Positions 17,298 through 25,260 of a DNA stretch of 64,000 nucleotides are shown here, piece after piece. The position numbers and the translations under genes were made by a program. Within the stretch, counting starts at the first letter, position 1. Every line of letters begins with the position of its first letter. Below the pieces are notes generated by a model. That model was given only the letters and a program-made list of their open reading frames with translations. It was not told where the DNA came from and made no database searches. The DNA comes from Micromonospora eburnea (GTDB lineage: Bacteria > Actinomycetota > Actinomycetes > Mycobacteriales > Micromonosporaceae): NCBI RefSeq assembly GCF_900090225.1, contig NZ_FMHY01000002.1, forward strand, positions 744,001-808,000. The letters are read 5' to 3'.

Positions 17298-17716
17298 GTC
17301 CGTTCCTCGCCGTCGTGCTCGTACTGGTACTCGGCTCCAGCTCCTACGCGGCGGGCCGGCTGCACGGTCAGCTCAGCTACCGGATCGGTTACCGGTTCGG
17401 CTACCGACAGGGATACTTCGACGGCGACCGGGGCGCCTGGAACCGGCGGCGACGCGACGCGCAGGCTGTGATCGCCTCCGCGCTGACCCGCCCCGCGTCG
17501 GCGACGCGCGCCACGGTCCCGGTCGCCAGCACCGTCGCTCCCGTCGCGGTCGCCGCCCGGCCGGTGTCCGGCCCGCCGGGGCGGACCACCGCGACCGCAC
17601 AACTCGGCGGGCTCGCCACCCGGCAGGGCACCACCTACACCGGGTCCTCGTTCAGCGCCTCTCCCGGCACAGCGGGCGGGCGGCAGACCGGGACCCTGGT
17701 CCGGCGACAGGGCTGA
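17294..17716 (+). CDS. Small membrane-anchored protein with GYR repeats
   Basis: 140-aa protein of unknown function. One N-terminal transmembrane segment (about 3-22) is followed by a basic, aromatic stretch (YRIGYRFGYRQGYFDGDRG) with a G-Y-R period of about four residues, then a low-complexity Ala/Thr/Ser/Pro region. It could be a membrane anchor with a nucleic-acid or wall-binding surface, but that is a guess. It is coupled by ATGA to the micro-ORF and ends the small operon. Confidence 0.6.
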   Translation: MSPFLAVVLVLVLGSSSYAAGRLHGQLSYRIGYRFGYRQGYFDGDRGAWNRRRRDAQAVIASALTRPASATRATVPVASTVAPVAVAARPVSGPPGRTTATAQLGGLATRQGTTYTGSSFSASPGTAGGRQTGTLVRRQG

Positions 17717-17760
17717 GGCCCACCCAGGACACGGTGCCGTCCGCGGCGGACGCGCACCGT

Positions 17761-17833
17761 CGGAGCCGACGTCAGACCGGTGACGGTGGCTCCGCCGGCC
17801 GGGATGCGCGCAGGGGGCATGCATCCCGGCCGG
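17761..17833 (+). terminator. Two consecutive hairpins ending the small-ORF operon
   Basis: CGGAGCC (17761-17767) pairs with GGCTCCG (17788-17794). Immediately after, CCGGCCGGGATGC (17795-17807) pairs perfectly with 17821-17833. There is no U tract; it is probably a GC-type terminator or an RNA-stability element. Confidence 0.5.
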
Positions 17834-17919
17834 TACCGCCGGGCGTCGTTCGTCTCCCTGTCGAGTGGGATCAACTTTTCGTACTGGCCGAAGGGCCTTC
17901 GGGGCACTAGCGTCTAGGT

Positions 17920-18063
17920 ATGGCACGGGGTTTTCCCGAGCCAGCCGGAGAGCCCGGACCTGCGACCTCGCGCACGGGGCCCGCATCCGACCCCGTGTCC
18001 ACCGGGCACCGGACGAGGCGGAACACGGGCGGCCGGGTGCCCGCCCGCGGAGCAGGCCTGTGA
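17920..18063 (+). CDS. Leader ORF (47 aa) overlapping the PhoH-like gene start
   Basis: ATG 17920 lies exactly 6 nt after TAGCGT (17908-17913), as for other leaderless genes here. The 47-codon frame, rich in Gly, Pro, Arg and Thr, ends with TGA 18061-18063, which overlaps the GTG of the PIN-PhoH gene (GTGA). It therefore looks like a translated leader that feeds ribosomes to that gene. No conserved domain is recognisable. Confidence 0.5.
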   Translation: MARGFPEPAGEPGPATSRTGPASDPVSTGHRTRRNTGGRVPARGAGL

Positions 18064-19466
18064 CGACTCGCCGTACCCGAGCCGGTGCCGACCAGAACCC
18101 GGCCGCGACTGCCACGACCCGCCGGACCACCCGCAGCCGCCGCGCCGCGTCCGCCGGCACCGAGGAGCCTCGACCATCCGGCCCGGCCTACGTGCTGGAC
18201 ACCTCGGTCCTCCTCTCCGACCCCGCGGCGTTCCACCGCTTCGCCGAGCACGAGGTGGTACTGCCGCTGGTGGTCATCTCCGAGCTGGAGGGCAAGCGGC
18301 ACCACCCCGAGCTGGGCTGGTTCGCCCGTCAGTCACTGCGCATCCTGGACGAGCTGCGGGTGAAGCACGGCCGACTGGACCGCCCGGTGCCCGCCAACGA
18401 CCAGGGCGGCACCCTGCGGGTGGAGCTGAACCACACCGACGACGGGGTGCTGCCGCCCGGCTTCCGCACCGACTCGAACGACGCCCGGATCCTCTCCGTG
18501 GCGCTCAACCTGGCTGCCGACGGGCGCGAGGTCACCCTGGTCAGCAAGGACATGCCGCTGCGGGTGAAGGCGGCGTCGGTCGGCCTGCGGGCCGACGAGT
18601 ACCGGCACGGCCAGGCCAGCGACCCGACCTGGACCGGCATGGCCGAGCTGCAACTGGCCGAGGAGGACATCGCCCGGCTGTACGCGGGGGAGACGCTGGA
18701 CGTCGACGAGGCCGCCGGCCTGCCCTGCCACACCGGGCTGGTGCTGCACTCGACGCGCGGCTCGGCGCTCGGCCGGGTGCTGCCCGACAAGACCGTACGG
18801 CTGGTCCGCGGCGACCGGGAGGCGTTCGGCGTGCACGGCCGGTCGGCGGAGCAGCGGATCGCGCTGGACCTGCTGCTGGACGAGTCGATCGGCATCGTCT
18901 CGCTGGGCGGCCGGGCCGGCACCGGCAAGTCCGCGCTGGCGCTCTGTGCCGGCCTGGAGGCGGTGATGGAGCGCCGCCGGCACAAGAAGGTGATCGTCTT
19001 CCGCCCGCTCTACGCCGTCGGCGGCCAGGAACTCGGCTACCTGCCCGGCTCGGAGTCGGAGAAGATGTCGCCGTGGGCCCAGGCGGTCTTCGACACCCTC
19101 GGCGCGGTGGTGCACGAGAACGTGCTGGAGGAGGTCACCTCCCGTGGCCTGCTGGAGGTCCTGCCGCTGACCCACATCCGTGGCCGCAGCCTGCACGACG
19201 CCTTCGTCATCGTCGACGAGGCGCAGTCGCTGGAGCGGGGCGTCCTGCTCACCGTCCTGTCCCGGATCGGGCAGGGGTCACGGGTGGTGCTGACCCACGA
19301 CGTCGCCCAGCGGGACAACCTGCGGGTGGGTCGGCATGACGGGGTGACCGCGGTGATCGAGGCGCTGAAGGGCCATCCCCTCTTCGCGCACGTCACCCTC
19401 ACCCGTTCGGAGCGTTCTCCGATCGCCGCCATGGTCACTGATTTGTTGGAGGACACCCCGCTCTGA
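18060..19466 (+). CDS. PIN-domain/PhoH-like ATPase (PhoH2 type)
   Basis: Fusion of a PIN-type ribonuclease domain (about 44-170; [12 protein letters not shown] with Asp47, later [14 protein letters not shown] and [14 protein letters not shown]) to a PhoH ATPase/helicase domain (about 245-468; Walker [10 protein letters not shown] near 282-290, Walker B FVIVDEAQ near 381-388). PhoH2 proteins unwind and cut RNA. An Arg/Thr-rich tail of about 40 residues precedes the PIN domain. 468 aa from GTG 18060, which lies in the stop of a leader ORF. An in-frame start at 17865 would read through unlikely sequence. Confidence 0.88.
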   Translation: MTTRRTRAGADQNPAATATTRRTTRSRRAASAGTEEPRPSGPAYVLDTSVLLSDPAAFHRFAEHEVVLPLVVISELEGKRHHPELGWFARQSLRILDELRVKHGRLDRPVPANDQGGTLRVELNHTDDGVLPPGFRTDSNDARILSVALNLAADGREVTLVSKDMPLRVKAASVGLRADEYRHGQASDPTWTGMAELQLAEEDIARLYAGETLDVDEAAGLPCHTGLVLHSTRGSALGRVLPDKTVRLVRGDREAFGVHGRSAEQRIALDLLLDESIGIVSLGGRAGTGKSALALCAGLEAVMERRRHKKVIVFRPLYAVGGQELGYLPGSESEKMSPWAQAVFDTLGAVVHENVLEEVTSRGLLEVLPLTHIRGRSLHDAFVIVDEAQSLERGVLLTVLSRIGQGSRVVLTHDVAQRDNLRVGRHDGVTAVIEALKGHPLFAHVTLTRSERSPIAAMVTDLLEDTPL

Positions 19467-19501
19467 CGTCGGATTCACCCCTCTTTGGGGGCTATTTCAT
19501 G

Positions 19502-19517
19502 TGTGGTGCAGATCACA
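19502..19517. promoter_or_regulatory. CRP-like binding site
   Basis: TGTGGTGCAGATCACA matches the CRP/FNR-type consensus TGTGA-N6-TCACA at 9 of 10 defined positions. It lies in the 375-bp gap before a cell-wall lytic gene. In Mycobacterium tuberculosis CRP controls the wall-lytic gene rpfA, which makes the match more meaningful. Confidence 0.5.
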
Positions 19518-19583
19518 ATTGGCTCCCTTGGTTTCCCATCCGCCTCACTGTGCGCAATGGTGTCCATCGAGCGTCTCAAACAA

Positions 19584-19670
19584 CTCCAGTTTCGGCGCGG
19601 CTGACGCCGCGCAGCTACGACGGCTTCAGTTCGGCGCGTCCGACGCCCGGCCAGAAGGCCGTCACTGGAG
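19584..19670 (+). ncRNA. Structured 5' leader RNA of the transglycosylase gene
   Basis: An outer helix CTCCAGT (19584-19590) with ACTGGAG (19664-19670) encloses hairpin GCGCGGC/GCCGCGC (19595-19612) and a second branched arm: GAC (19619-19621) with GTC (19661-19663), GGCG/CGCC (19633-19647) and GGCC-AGAA-GGCC (19649-19660). The multi-branched form suggests a riboswitch or other cis-acting RNA. Cell-wall lytic genes of actinobacteria often have c-di-AMP (ydaO) riboswitches, but I could not match that consensus. The rest of the 19467-19841 gap shows no gene. Confidence 0.4.
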
Positions 19671-19841
19671 CCGTCGCATGCACCGGGAAGATCGTCGAGC
19701 ATCGTCCGCCACGGAGGCGGAGAGCCACGGACACCGGTGCGGCGGCTGCGACCGCGAGGGTCGGGGCGCTCACGGCGCCGGCGCGGCCACCGACGGCCAC
19801 GCGTCGCGTCGTGTCCTTGCACCCGACGAAGGGACCACTTC

Positions 19842-20528
19842 GTGAGTCGGCTGTGGAGCCGGTTCGGCGCCCGCACGGCCGCTGTCGCGCTGCTCTCCGT
19901 GGGCGTTGCCGGCGGCTACTACCTGGGCGAAGACCGACAGACCCAGCAACAGGGCCTGACCGCGCAGGTCGGCCTGCAGGTCGACCAGGCGGAGTACGCG
20001 TACCAGCGTGACCTGCAGGCCGGCCAGCGCGTGGAGTCGGCCCGGCAGCGGGCCGCCGAGTACCAGGCGAAGCTGCGCGCCGCGGCGGCGGCAAAGGATG
20101 CCGCTGAGCGGGCCCGCAAGGCCGAGGAGGCGGCCGCCACGCGCAAGCGGGATCGGTTGGCGGCCGAGGCCGCGGCCAAGGCGGCCAAGCCGTACGACGG
20201 CCCGATCCCGAGCTCCTGCAACGAGTACAGCGGCAACCGGCAGATCGGCTGCGCGATCATGCTGGGCGAGGGCTTCGGTATCGACCAGTTCCCGTGCCTG
20301 GACAAGCTCTGGACCAAGGAGAGCGGCTGGAACCACAAGGCCCTCAACTCGGGGTCCGGGGCGTACGGGATCCCGCAGGCCAGGCCCGGCAGCAAGATGG
20401 GCACGGTCGCGGACGACTGGAAGACCAACCCGGCCACCCAGATCAAGTGGGGCCTCGGCTACATCAAGGGCCGGTACGACACCCCGTGCGGCGCCTGGCA
20501 GCACTCGCAGAACAGCGGCTGGTACTGA
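19842..20528 (+). CDS. Membrane-tethered lytic transglycosylase-like protein
   Basis: 228-aa protein likely to cleave peptidoglycan glycan strands. An N-terminal membrane helix (about 11-28), a long Ala/Glu/Lys/Arg coiled coil (about 35-115), and a C-terminal SLT-type domain with LDKLWTKESGWNHKA, whose Glu is the likely catalytic acid, then GAYGIPQA. Paired Cys residues suggest disulfides outside the cell. The start is GTG 19842 after GAAGGGA. It resembles actinobacterial transglycosylases that follow an Ala-rich coiled coil. Upstream lie a CRP-like site and a structured leader, so control is probably elaborate. Confidence 0.85.
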   Translation: MSRLWSRFGARTAAVALLSVGVAGGYYLGEDRQTQQQGLTAQVGLQVDQAEYAYQRDLQAGQRVESARQRAAEYQAKLRAAAAAKDAAERARKAEEAAATRKRDRLAAEAAAKAAKPYDGPIPSSCNEYSGNRQIGCAIMLGEGFGIDQFPCLDKLWTKESGWNHKALNSGSGAYGIPQARPGSKMGTVADDWKTNPATQIKWGLGYIKGRYDTPCGAWQHSQNSGWY

Positions 20529-20540
20529 CCGGACGGGCCC

Positions 20541-20576
20541 GACGGCGGGGTGGCTGGAACCGTACACCCCGCCGTC
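20541..20576 (+). terminator. GC-rich terminator hairpin
   Basis: GACGGCGGGGTG (20541-20552) pairs perfectly with 20565-20576 over a 12-nt loop, 13 bp after the transglycosylase stop. No U tract. Confidence 0.65.
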
Positions 20577-20640
20577 GTGCTGGCGGCGCGGCCCGGGACG
20601 CGAGTGGCGGTTGGCCCCGTTTACTGATAGCTGTTGACAG

Positions 20641-21300
20641 GTGACCTGGCGCGGTGGCCCGATGGGCGGCGATCCCCACCGGTTCGGCAGTGAGGCGTTC
20701 TACGCCGCACTGGGCCGGGCCTTCGTCGCGATGTGCGCCGTCGTACCGGTGCTGTTCCTCGTCGAGGCGCTCGACGCCGGCCTGCGCCTCGACCTGGACG
20801 TGGCCGCCGGGATCATCCCGCACCGGATCCAGGGGCTCGACGGGGTGTTCTTCTCGCCCTTCCTGCACGCCGACTTCAACCACCTCTACAGCAACAGCAT
20901 CCCGCTGATCCTGCTCGGCACCTTCGTCCTGGCCGCCGGCACCCGCCGCTTCCTCTGGTCGACCATGGTGATCATCCTCGTCAGCGGGCTGGGGGTGTGG
21001 TTCACCGGCTCGCCCAACTCGGTGGTGGTCGGCGCGAGCGGGGTCATCTTCGGCTACCTCGGCATCCTGCTCACCCGGGGCATCGTCGAACGGAGCTGGT
21101 GGAACTTCGCCGTGGTGCTGCTGGTCGGCCTGCTCTACGGGTGGCAGCTGATCGGCATCCTGCCCACCGACGAGCGCATCTCCTGGCAGGGGCACCTCTT
21201 CGGGCTGCTCGGCGGGATCGTGGCGGCGATCCTGTTCCGCCGCCGGCCGGAGCTGTCGGCGTCGGAGCGGCCCGGGTCGCCGACCGCCACCCTGGGCTGA
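20641..21300 (+). CDS. Rhomboid-family intramembrane serine protease
   Basis: Six-helix membrane protease that cuts transmembrane substrates. It shows HADFNHLYSN (Asn80-His81), the catalytic GASG with Ser133, and His185 in SWQGHLFG, the Ser-His dyad. 219 aa. The start is GTG 20641; ATG 20662 is an alternative. No close partner gene, and the physiological substrate is unknown. Confidence 0.88.
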   Translation: MTWRGGPMGGDPHRFGSEAFYAALGRAFVAMCAVVPVLFLVEALDAGLRLDLDVAAGIIPHRIQGLDGVFFSPFLHADFNHLYSNSIPLILLGTFVLAAGTRRFLWSTMVIILVSGLGVWFTGSPNSVVVGASGVIFGYLGILLTRGIVERSWWNFAVVLLVGLLYGWQLIGILPTDERISWQGHLFGLLGGIVAAILFRRRPELSASERPGSPTATLG

Positions 21301-21405
21301 CCGGCTGTCGGCGCGTCCGCGGGACGTGCTTGCCCCGGGGGCCTCGACCCGCCTACCGTCGGCATCAGCACGCGTAGATCCGTGACCCGAAAGTGACGGT
21401 ACGCC

Positions 21406-22374
21406 ATGCGCGAGGTCGATGTCGCCGTGATCGGCGCCGGTCCGTCCGGGCTCTTCGCCGCCTACTACGCCGGGTTTCGCGGGCTCTCGGTGGCGGTGAT
21501 CGACGCGCTGCCCGAACCGGGCGGCCAGGTGACCGCCATGTACCCGGAGAAGCTCATCCTCGACGTCGCCGGATTTCCCGCGATCAAGGGCCGGGAGCTG
21601 GTGGCGAACCTGGTCGCGCAGGCCGCCCCGTTCCACCCCGAGTACCTGCTCGGCACCCGGGCCGAGAAGCTCGCCTACCTCGACGGGCGGCCGGTGCTCG
21701 GGCTCGCCGGGGGCGAGCAGCTGCACTGCGGGGCGGTGCTGGTGACCGGCGGGCTGGGCAGCTTCACGCCCCGGCCGCTGCCGGTGGCCGATGGTTTCCT
21801 GGGCGCCGGGATCGTCTACTTCGTGCCGCAGCCGGCCGAGCTGGCCGGCCAGGACGTGCTCATCGTGGGCGGCGGGGACTCGGCCTTCGACTGGGCGGTC
21901 ACGCTCCAGCCGATCGCCCGGTCGGTGACCCTGGTGCACCGGCGGGAGAAGTTCCGCGCCCACGCCTCGACCGTCGCCCGGGTGCGGTCGCTGCCCGTGC
22001 GCGTGGTGGTCAACGCCGAGGTGACCCGGCTGTACGGCGAGGACCAGGTCACCGGCGCCGAGCTGACCGTACGCGGCTGCGCGGTGGAGAAGGTGCCGGC
22101 GAGCAGCGTGGTCGCCGCACTCGGCTTCACCGCCGACCTCGGGCCGCTCGCCGAGTGGGGGCTGACCCTGGACCGGCGGCACATCGTGGTGGACAGCACC
22201 ATGGCCACCAACCTGCCCCGGGTCTTCGCCGCCGGGGACATCACCGAGTACCCGGGCAAGGTCCGGCTGATCGCCACCGGCTTCGGCGAGGCCGCCACGG
22301 CGGTGAACAACGCGGCCGTCGCGATCGACCCGACCGCCCACCTCTTCCCCGGGCACTCCTCCGACGGCGGCTGA
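21406..22374 (+). CDS. Ferredoxin-NADP reductase (thioredoxin-reductase-like)
   Basis: Two-domain flavoprotein passing electrons between NADPH and ferredoxin or flavodoxin. The FAD motif VAVIGAGPSGLFAAYYAG opens the protein, PGGQVTAMYPEK follows, the NAD(P) motif VLIVGGGDSAFDWA lies near 160, and FAAGDITEYPGK closes the FAD site. It lacks the CxxC of thioredoxin reductases, as in the YumC-type reductases. 322 aa from ATG 21406. No ferredoxin gene adjoins. A single-gene unit. Confidence 0.88.
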   Translation: MREVDVAVIGAGPSGLFAAYYAGFRGLSVAVIDALPEPGGQVTAMYPEKLILDVAGFPAIKGRELVANLVAQAAPFHPEYLLGTRAEKLAYLDGRPVLGLAGGEQLHCGAVLVTGGLGSFTPRPLPVADGFLGAGIVYFVPQPAELAGQDVLIVGGGDSAFDWAVTLQPIARSVTLVHRREKFRAHASTVARVRSLPVRVVVNAEVTRLYGEDQVTGAELTVRGCAVEKVPASSVVAALGFTADLGPLAEWGLTLDRRHIVVDSTMATNLPRVFAAGDITEYPGKVRLIATGFGEAATAVNNAAVAIDPTAHLFPGHSSDGG

Positions 22375-22488
22375 GGCCGGATCCTGCCGAGACGTGGCCT
22401 GATTCTCGCCGGGGGCATGGCCTGATCGAGACCGGGCGTGGCACGCCCGTTGCGGCCGAGGGTGCCGGACGAACCGGCCCGCTGAGGC

Positions 22489-23175
22489 TCAGGGGAGGCC
22501 GATCAGGTCAGCCATCAGGGCGGTCTGGTGGTCGAAGTACTCGTCGCGATGCGGGACGAGCGGCTTCAGCCGGCCGAACAGCTCGAAGCTGATCAGCCCG
22601 AAGAGCTGGGTCCAGCCGGCCATCCCCCGGGCCAGCAGCGCCTCGGGCAGCCCGGGGACGAATCCGGCGGCCAGCTCCGCGAGGTCGGCGCGGACCGGCT
22701 CGGGCAGGTTTTCGTCGGGCGGGCTGAGCCGGCCGTCGGCGAGACCGTCGCGCAGGATGCCGACCAGGATCAGCGGGGGCCGCGACGCCGGCGCGACGGT
22801 GTCCTCCGGGGCCGCGTACCCGGGGACGGGGCTGCCGTAGAGCAGCGCGTACTCGGCGGGGTGGGCCAGTGCCCAGTCTCGGGCGGCCCGGCACACCGCG
22901 TGCCAGCGCCCGCGCAGGTCGGCCCGGTCGGCGCCGGTGTCGGCCGCCTCCACCGCGTCGCCGAGCGCGTCGTACGCCTCCAGGATCAGCGCGGTGAGCA
23001 GGTCGTCCCGGCTGGGGAAGTAACGGTAGATCGCGGAGGAGACCATGCCCATGTCGCGGGCGACCGCGCGCAGCGAGAGGTTCGCGCCGTCGGTGGCGAG
23101 GTGGCGGCGGGCCACCGCCTTGATCTCGTCGATCATCCCGGCGCGGACCCGGGCGCGGAGCGAGGGAGCGACCAT
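22489..23175 (-). CDS. TetR-family repressor
   Basis: 228-aa regulator with an N-terminal HTH (LSLRAVARDMGMVSSAIYRYFPSRDDL) and a helical ligand-binding domain of the type with a C-terminal TetR_C segment (WTQLFGLISFELFG). ATG 23175 is chosen; a TTG at 23211 is in frame. Two identical 13-bp palindromes AGAGCACTGCTCT lie in the divergent gap and are its probable operators, so it should control both itself and the epimerase-like gene at 23319. Confidence 0.88.
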   Translation of the reverse strand: MVAPSLRARVRAGMIDEIKAVARRHLATDGANLSLRAVARDMGMVSSAIYRYFPSRDDLLTALILEAYDALGDAVEAADTGADRADLRGRWHAVCRAARDWALAHPAEYALLYGSPVPGYAAPEDTVAPASRPPLILVGILRDGLADGRLSPPDENLPEPVRADLAELAAGFVPGLPEALLARGMAGWTQLFGLISFELFGRLKPLVPHRDEYFDHQTALMADLIGLP

Positions 23176-23215
23176 GCCTCCACTCTGCCACGGGAGAGGG
23201 CGCTGATTCAAACAG

Positions 23216-23285
23216 AGAGCACTGCTCTTGACGGTGGGCGGTAATAGGGTTCATGATGAGTGCATCGCTGCGAGAGCACTGCTCT
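23216..23285. promoter_or_regulatory. Twin TetR operators flanking a promoter
   Basis: AGAGCACTGCTCT occurs at 23216-23228 and again at 23273-23285 (the second extends to GAGAGCACTGCTCTC). Between them, TTGACG (23228-23233) and CATGAT (23252-23257), 18 bp apart, can serve as promoter for the epimerase-like gene. One operator overlaps the -35 box; the other lies just past the predicted start of transcription. Confidence 0.75.
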
Positions 23286-23318
23286 CACCGCGGATCCCTG
23301 CTTCGAAAGGTGACTCCC

Positions 23319-24236
23319 ATGGCCCTGCACGTGATCGTCGGCGCCGGACCCGTCGGCACCGCCACCGCCCGCCTGCTCGCCGAGCGCGGCGACCGGGTGC
23401 GGGTGGTGACCCGCCGTGGCACCGGACCCGAGCACCCGGCCGTCGAGCGGGTCGCCGCCGACGCCGCCGACTCCGCCCGGCTCACCACGTTGACCGAGGG
23501 TGCGGTGGCCCTGTACAACTGCGCCAACCCGGCGTACCACCGGTGGCCGGTCGACTGGCCGCCGCTGGCCGCCGCGCTGCTCACCGCCGCCGAGCGGACC
23601 GGCGCGGTGCTCGCGACCGTCGCCAACCTCTACGGGTACGGGCCGGTCGACGCCCCGATGACCGAGGCGACCCCGCTCGCCGCGACCGGCACCAAGGGGC
23701 GGGTACGGAACCGGATGTGGGCCGACACGCTCGCCGCGCACCAGGCCGGCCGGATCCGCATGACCGAGGTACGCGGCTCCGACTACCTCGGCGTCGGCGG
23801 CACCGGGCTGGCGATGATGGTGCTTCCCCGGGTGCTCGCCGGGCGGCGGGTGTTCCTGCCGGTCGACTGGGACGCCCCGCACACCTGGACGTACATCCCG
23901 GATGTCGCCCGTACCCTGGTCGCCGCCGCGACCGACGAGCGGGCCTGGGGACGGGCCTGGCACGTGCCCAGCGCGCCCGCCGTGCCGATGCGGGACCTGG
24001 CCGCCCGCGCGGCGGCCCTGGTCGGCGCGCCGGCGCCGAAGCTGACCCGGATGCCCTACCCGGTGCTCTGGCTCGGCGGACTCGCCGACCCGATGGCCCG
24101 TGAGCTGCGGGAAACCGCCCACCAGTTCGCCCGGCCGTTCGTGATGGACTCGACCGCCGCCACCGCCACCCTCGGCATCGAGCCGACGCCGCTGGACCAG
24201 GCGATCAAGGAGATCGTGGCGGGGCTGCGCCGTTGA
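23319..24236 (+). CDS. NAD-dependent epimerase/dehydratase-like protein
   Basis: 305-aa extended short-chain dehydrogenase-type protein. The cofactor loop VIVGAGPVGTATARLL is at the start, ANLYGYGP near residue 105, and DAPHTWTYIPDVAR near 190 match atypical SDRs in which the Tyr-x-x-x-Lys pair is lost or moved. The reaction is unknown. GAAAGG lies before ATG 23319. The divergent TetR gene and twin operators indicate induction by a small molecule, perhaps its substrate. Confidence 0.82.
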   Translation: MALHVIVGAGPVGTATARLLAERGDRVRVVTRRGTGPEHPAVERVAADAADSARLTTLTEGAVALYNCANPAYHRWPVDWPPLAAALLTAAERTGAVLATVANLYGYGPVDAPMTEATPLAATGTKGRVRNRMWADTLAAHQAGRIRMTEVRGSDYLGVGGTGLAMMVLPRVLAGRRVFLPVDWDAPHTWTYIPDVARTLVAAATDERAWGRAWHVPSAPAVPMRDLAARAAALVGAPAPKLTRMPYPVLWLGGLADPMARELRETAHQFARPFVMDSTAATATLGIEPTPLDQAIKEIVAGLRR

Positions 24237-24250
24237 GCGGTCGGGACGGC

Positions 24251-24303
24251 GTTAGCAGGGGGCCCCTGCTATACCGCAGGCGTTAACAGGGGACCCCTCC
24301 TTA
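24251..24303 (-). repeat. Stop-codon-anchored hairpin repeat, family A, copy 2
   Basis: Read on the minus strand it begins with the TAA stop of the DMT transporter gene: TAAGGAGGGGTCCCCTGTTA, then ACGCCTGCGGTATAG, then CAGGGGCCCCCTGCTAAC. It is nearly identical to copy 1 and fills the gap between convergent genes. Confidence 0.85.
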
Positions 24304-25260
24304 CGAGCGGAGCGCCGCGATGAGGACCGCGACCAGGGTCAGCGCCGCGCCGAGCAGGGTGGCCGGCCCGGGGTGCGAGGCAGCGGTCGGCAGCACCGTG
24401 TCCAGCAGGACGGCCCCGACGATCTGCCCGGCGATGGTGGCCAGACCGAGCAGCAGCACCCCGGTGAAGCGGACGATCGCGGCGGCCAGCGCGATGAACA
24501 CGATGCCGATCGGGCCGCCCAGATAGAGCCATGGCTCGCTCGGGAAGCCACCGGCCGGGCGGCCCCGGACCGCCACCTCCACGGCGAGGGTGGCGAGCAG
24601 TGCCACCGTGCCGACGGCGAAGTTGACCAGGGTGGCGGTCATCGCGCTGCCAGCCGCGCCCCGTACCCGACCGTTCACCGCCTGCTGCCAGGCGATGCCC
24701 ACCCCGGCCGCCATCGGCAGCAGGGCCAGCGCCAGGGCCCTCGGGTCGCCGAGCCGGCCGCTCACCGCCAGCAGCACGGCCAGCACCGTCAGCACCGCGC
24801 CGACCAGGCGGTTCGGGGTGACCGGTTGCCGCCCGGTCGGGCCGATGCCGGCCCGGTCGACCAGCAGGCTGCTGCCGGACTGCCCGGCCACCACGGCGAC
24901 GGTGAACACGGCCACGCCCAACGTGCCGATGGTCAGCCCCTGGGTGGCGACCAGGAAGGCGCCGCACAACCCGCCGAGGCACTGCCACGGCCGCAGCGAG
25001 CCCTCGCGCAGCGCCGCCCGGAGGGCGGCCAGGCCACGCCGGCCGCCCGGGGTGGCGGGGACCAGCACCAGCAGCACCAGCAGGCCCAGGCCGAACGAGA
25101 CCACCGCGGCGGCGATCCCGTCGGCCAGTCGTACGCCCAACTCGCCGTTGATCCGGGACTGGACGGCCACCGCGACCCCTGAGGCGGTGGCCAGCCCGAC
25201 GCCGGCGACCCGCCGCCCCGTCGGCAGCGTGGGGGGTGTCGCCGTCGCGGTCGCGGTCAC
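24301..25260 (-). CDS. DMT-family transporter (YdcZ/DUF606 type)
   Basis: Membrane protein of about ten helices built from two similar five-helix halves, each opening with a small-residue-rich helix ([17 protein letters not shown] and [18 protein letters not shown]). This is the layout of the DUF606 branch of the drug/metabolite transporter superfamily. The substrate is unknown. 319 aa. Its GTG start overlaps the glpX stop (GTGA), so it is coupled to glpX translation. Its stop codon forms the edge of a family-A repeat. Confidence 0.85.
   Translation of the reverse strand: MTATATATPPTLPTGRRVAGVGLATASGVAVAVQSRINGELGVRLADGIAAAVVSFGLGLLVLLVLVPATPGGRRGLAALRAALREGSLRPWQCLGGLCGAFLVATQGLTIGTLGVAVFTVAVVAGQSGSSLLVDRAGIGPTGRQPVTPNRLVGAVLTVLAVLLAVSGRLGDPRALALALLPMAAGVGIAWQQAVNGRVRGAAGSAMTATLVNFAVGTVALLATLAVEVAVRGRPAGGFPSEPWLYLGGPIGIVFIALAAAIVRFTGVLLLGLATIAGQIVGAVLLDTVLPTAASHPGPATLLGAALTLVAVLIAALRS

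Noticed and set aside
15698..17716. Integrated plasmid or prophage remnant
   Set aside because: An XRE regulator with small unknown proteins fits, but there is no integrase, replication gene, tRNA or att-like repeat.
19467..19841. c-di-AMP (ydaO) riboswitch
   Set aside because: Context fits, but I could not find the conserved internal motifs of that class, so only a generic structured leader is annotated.
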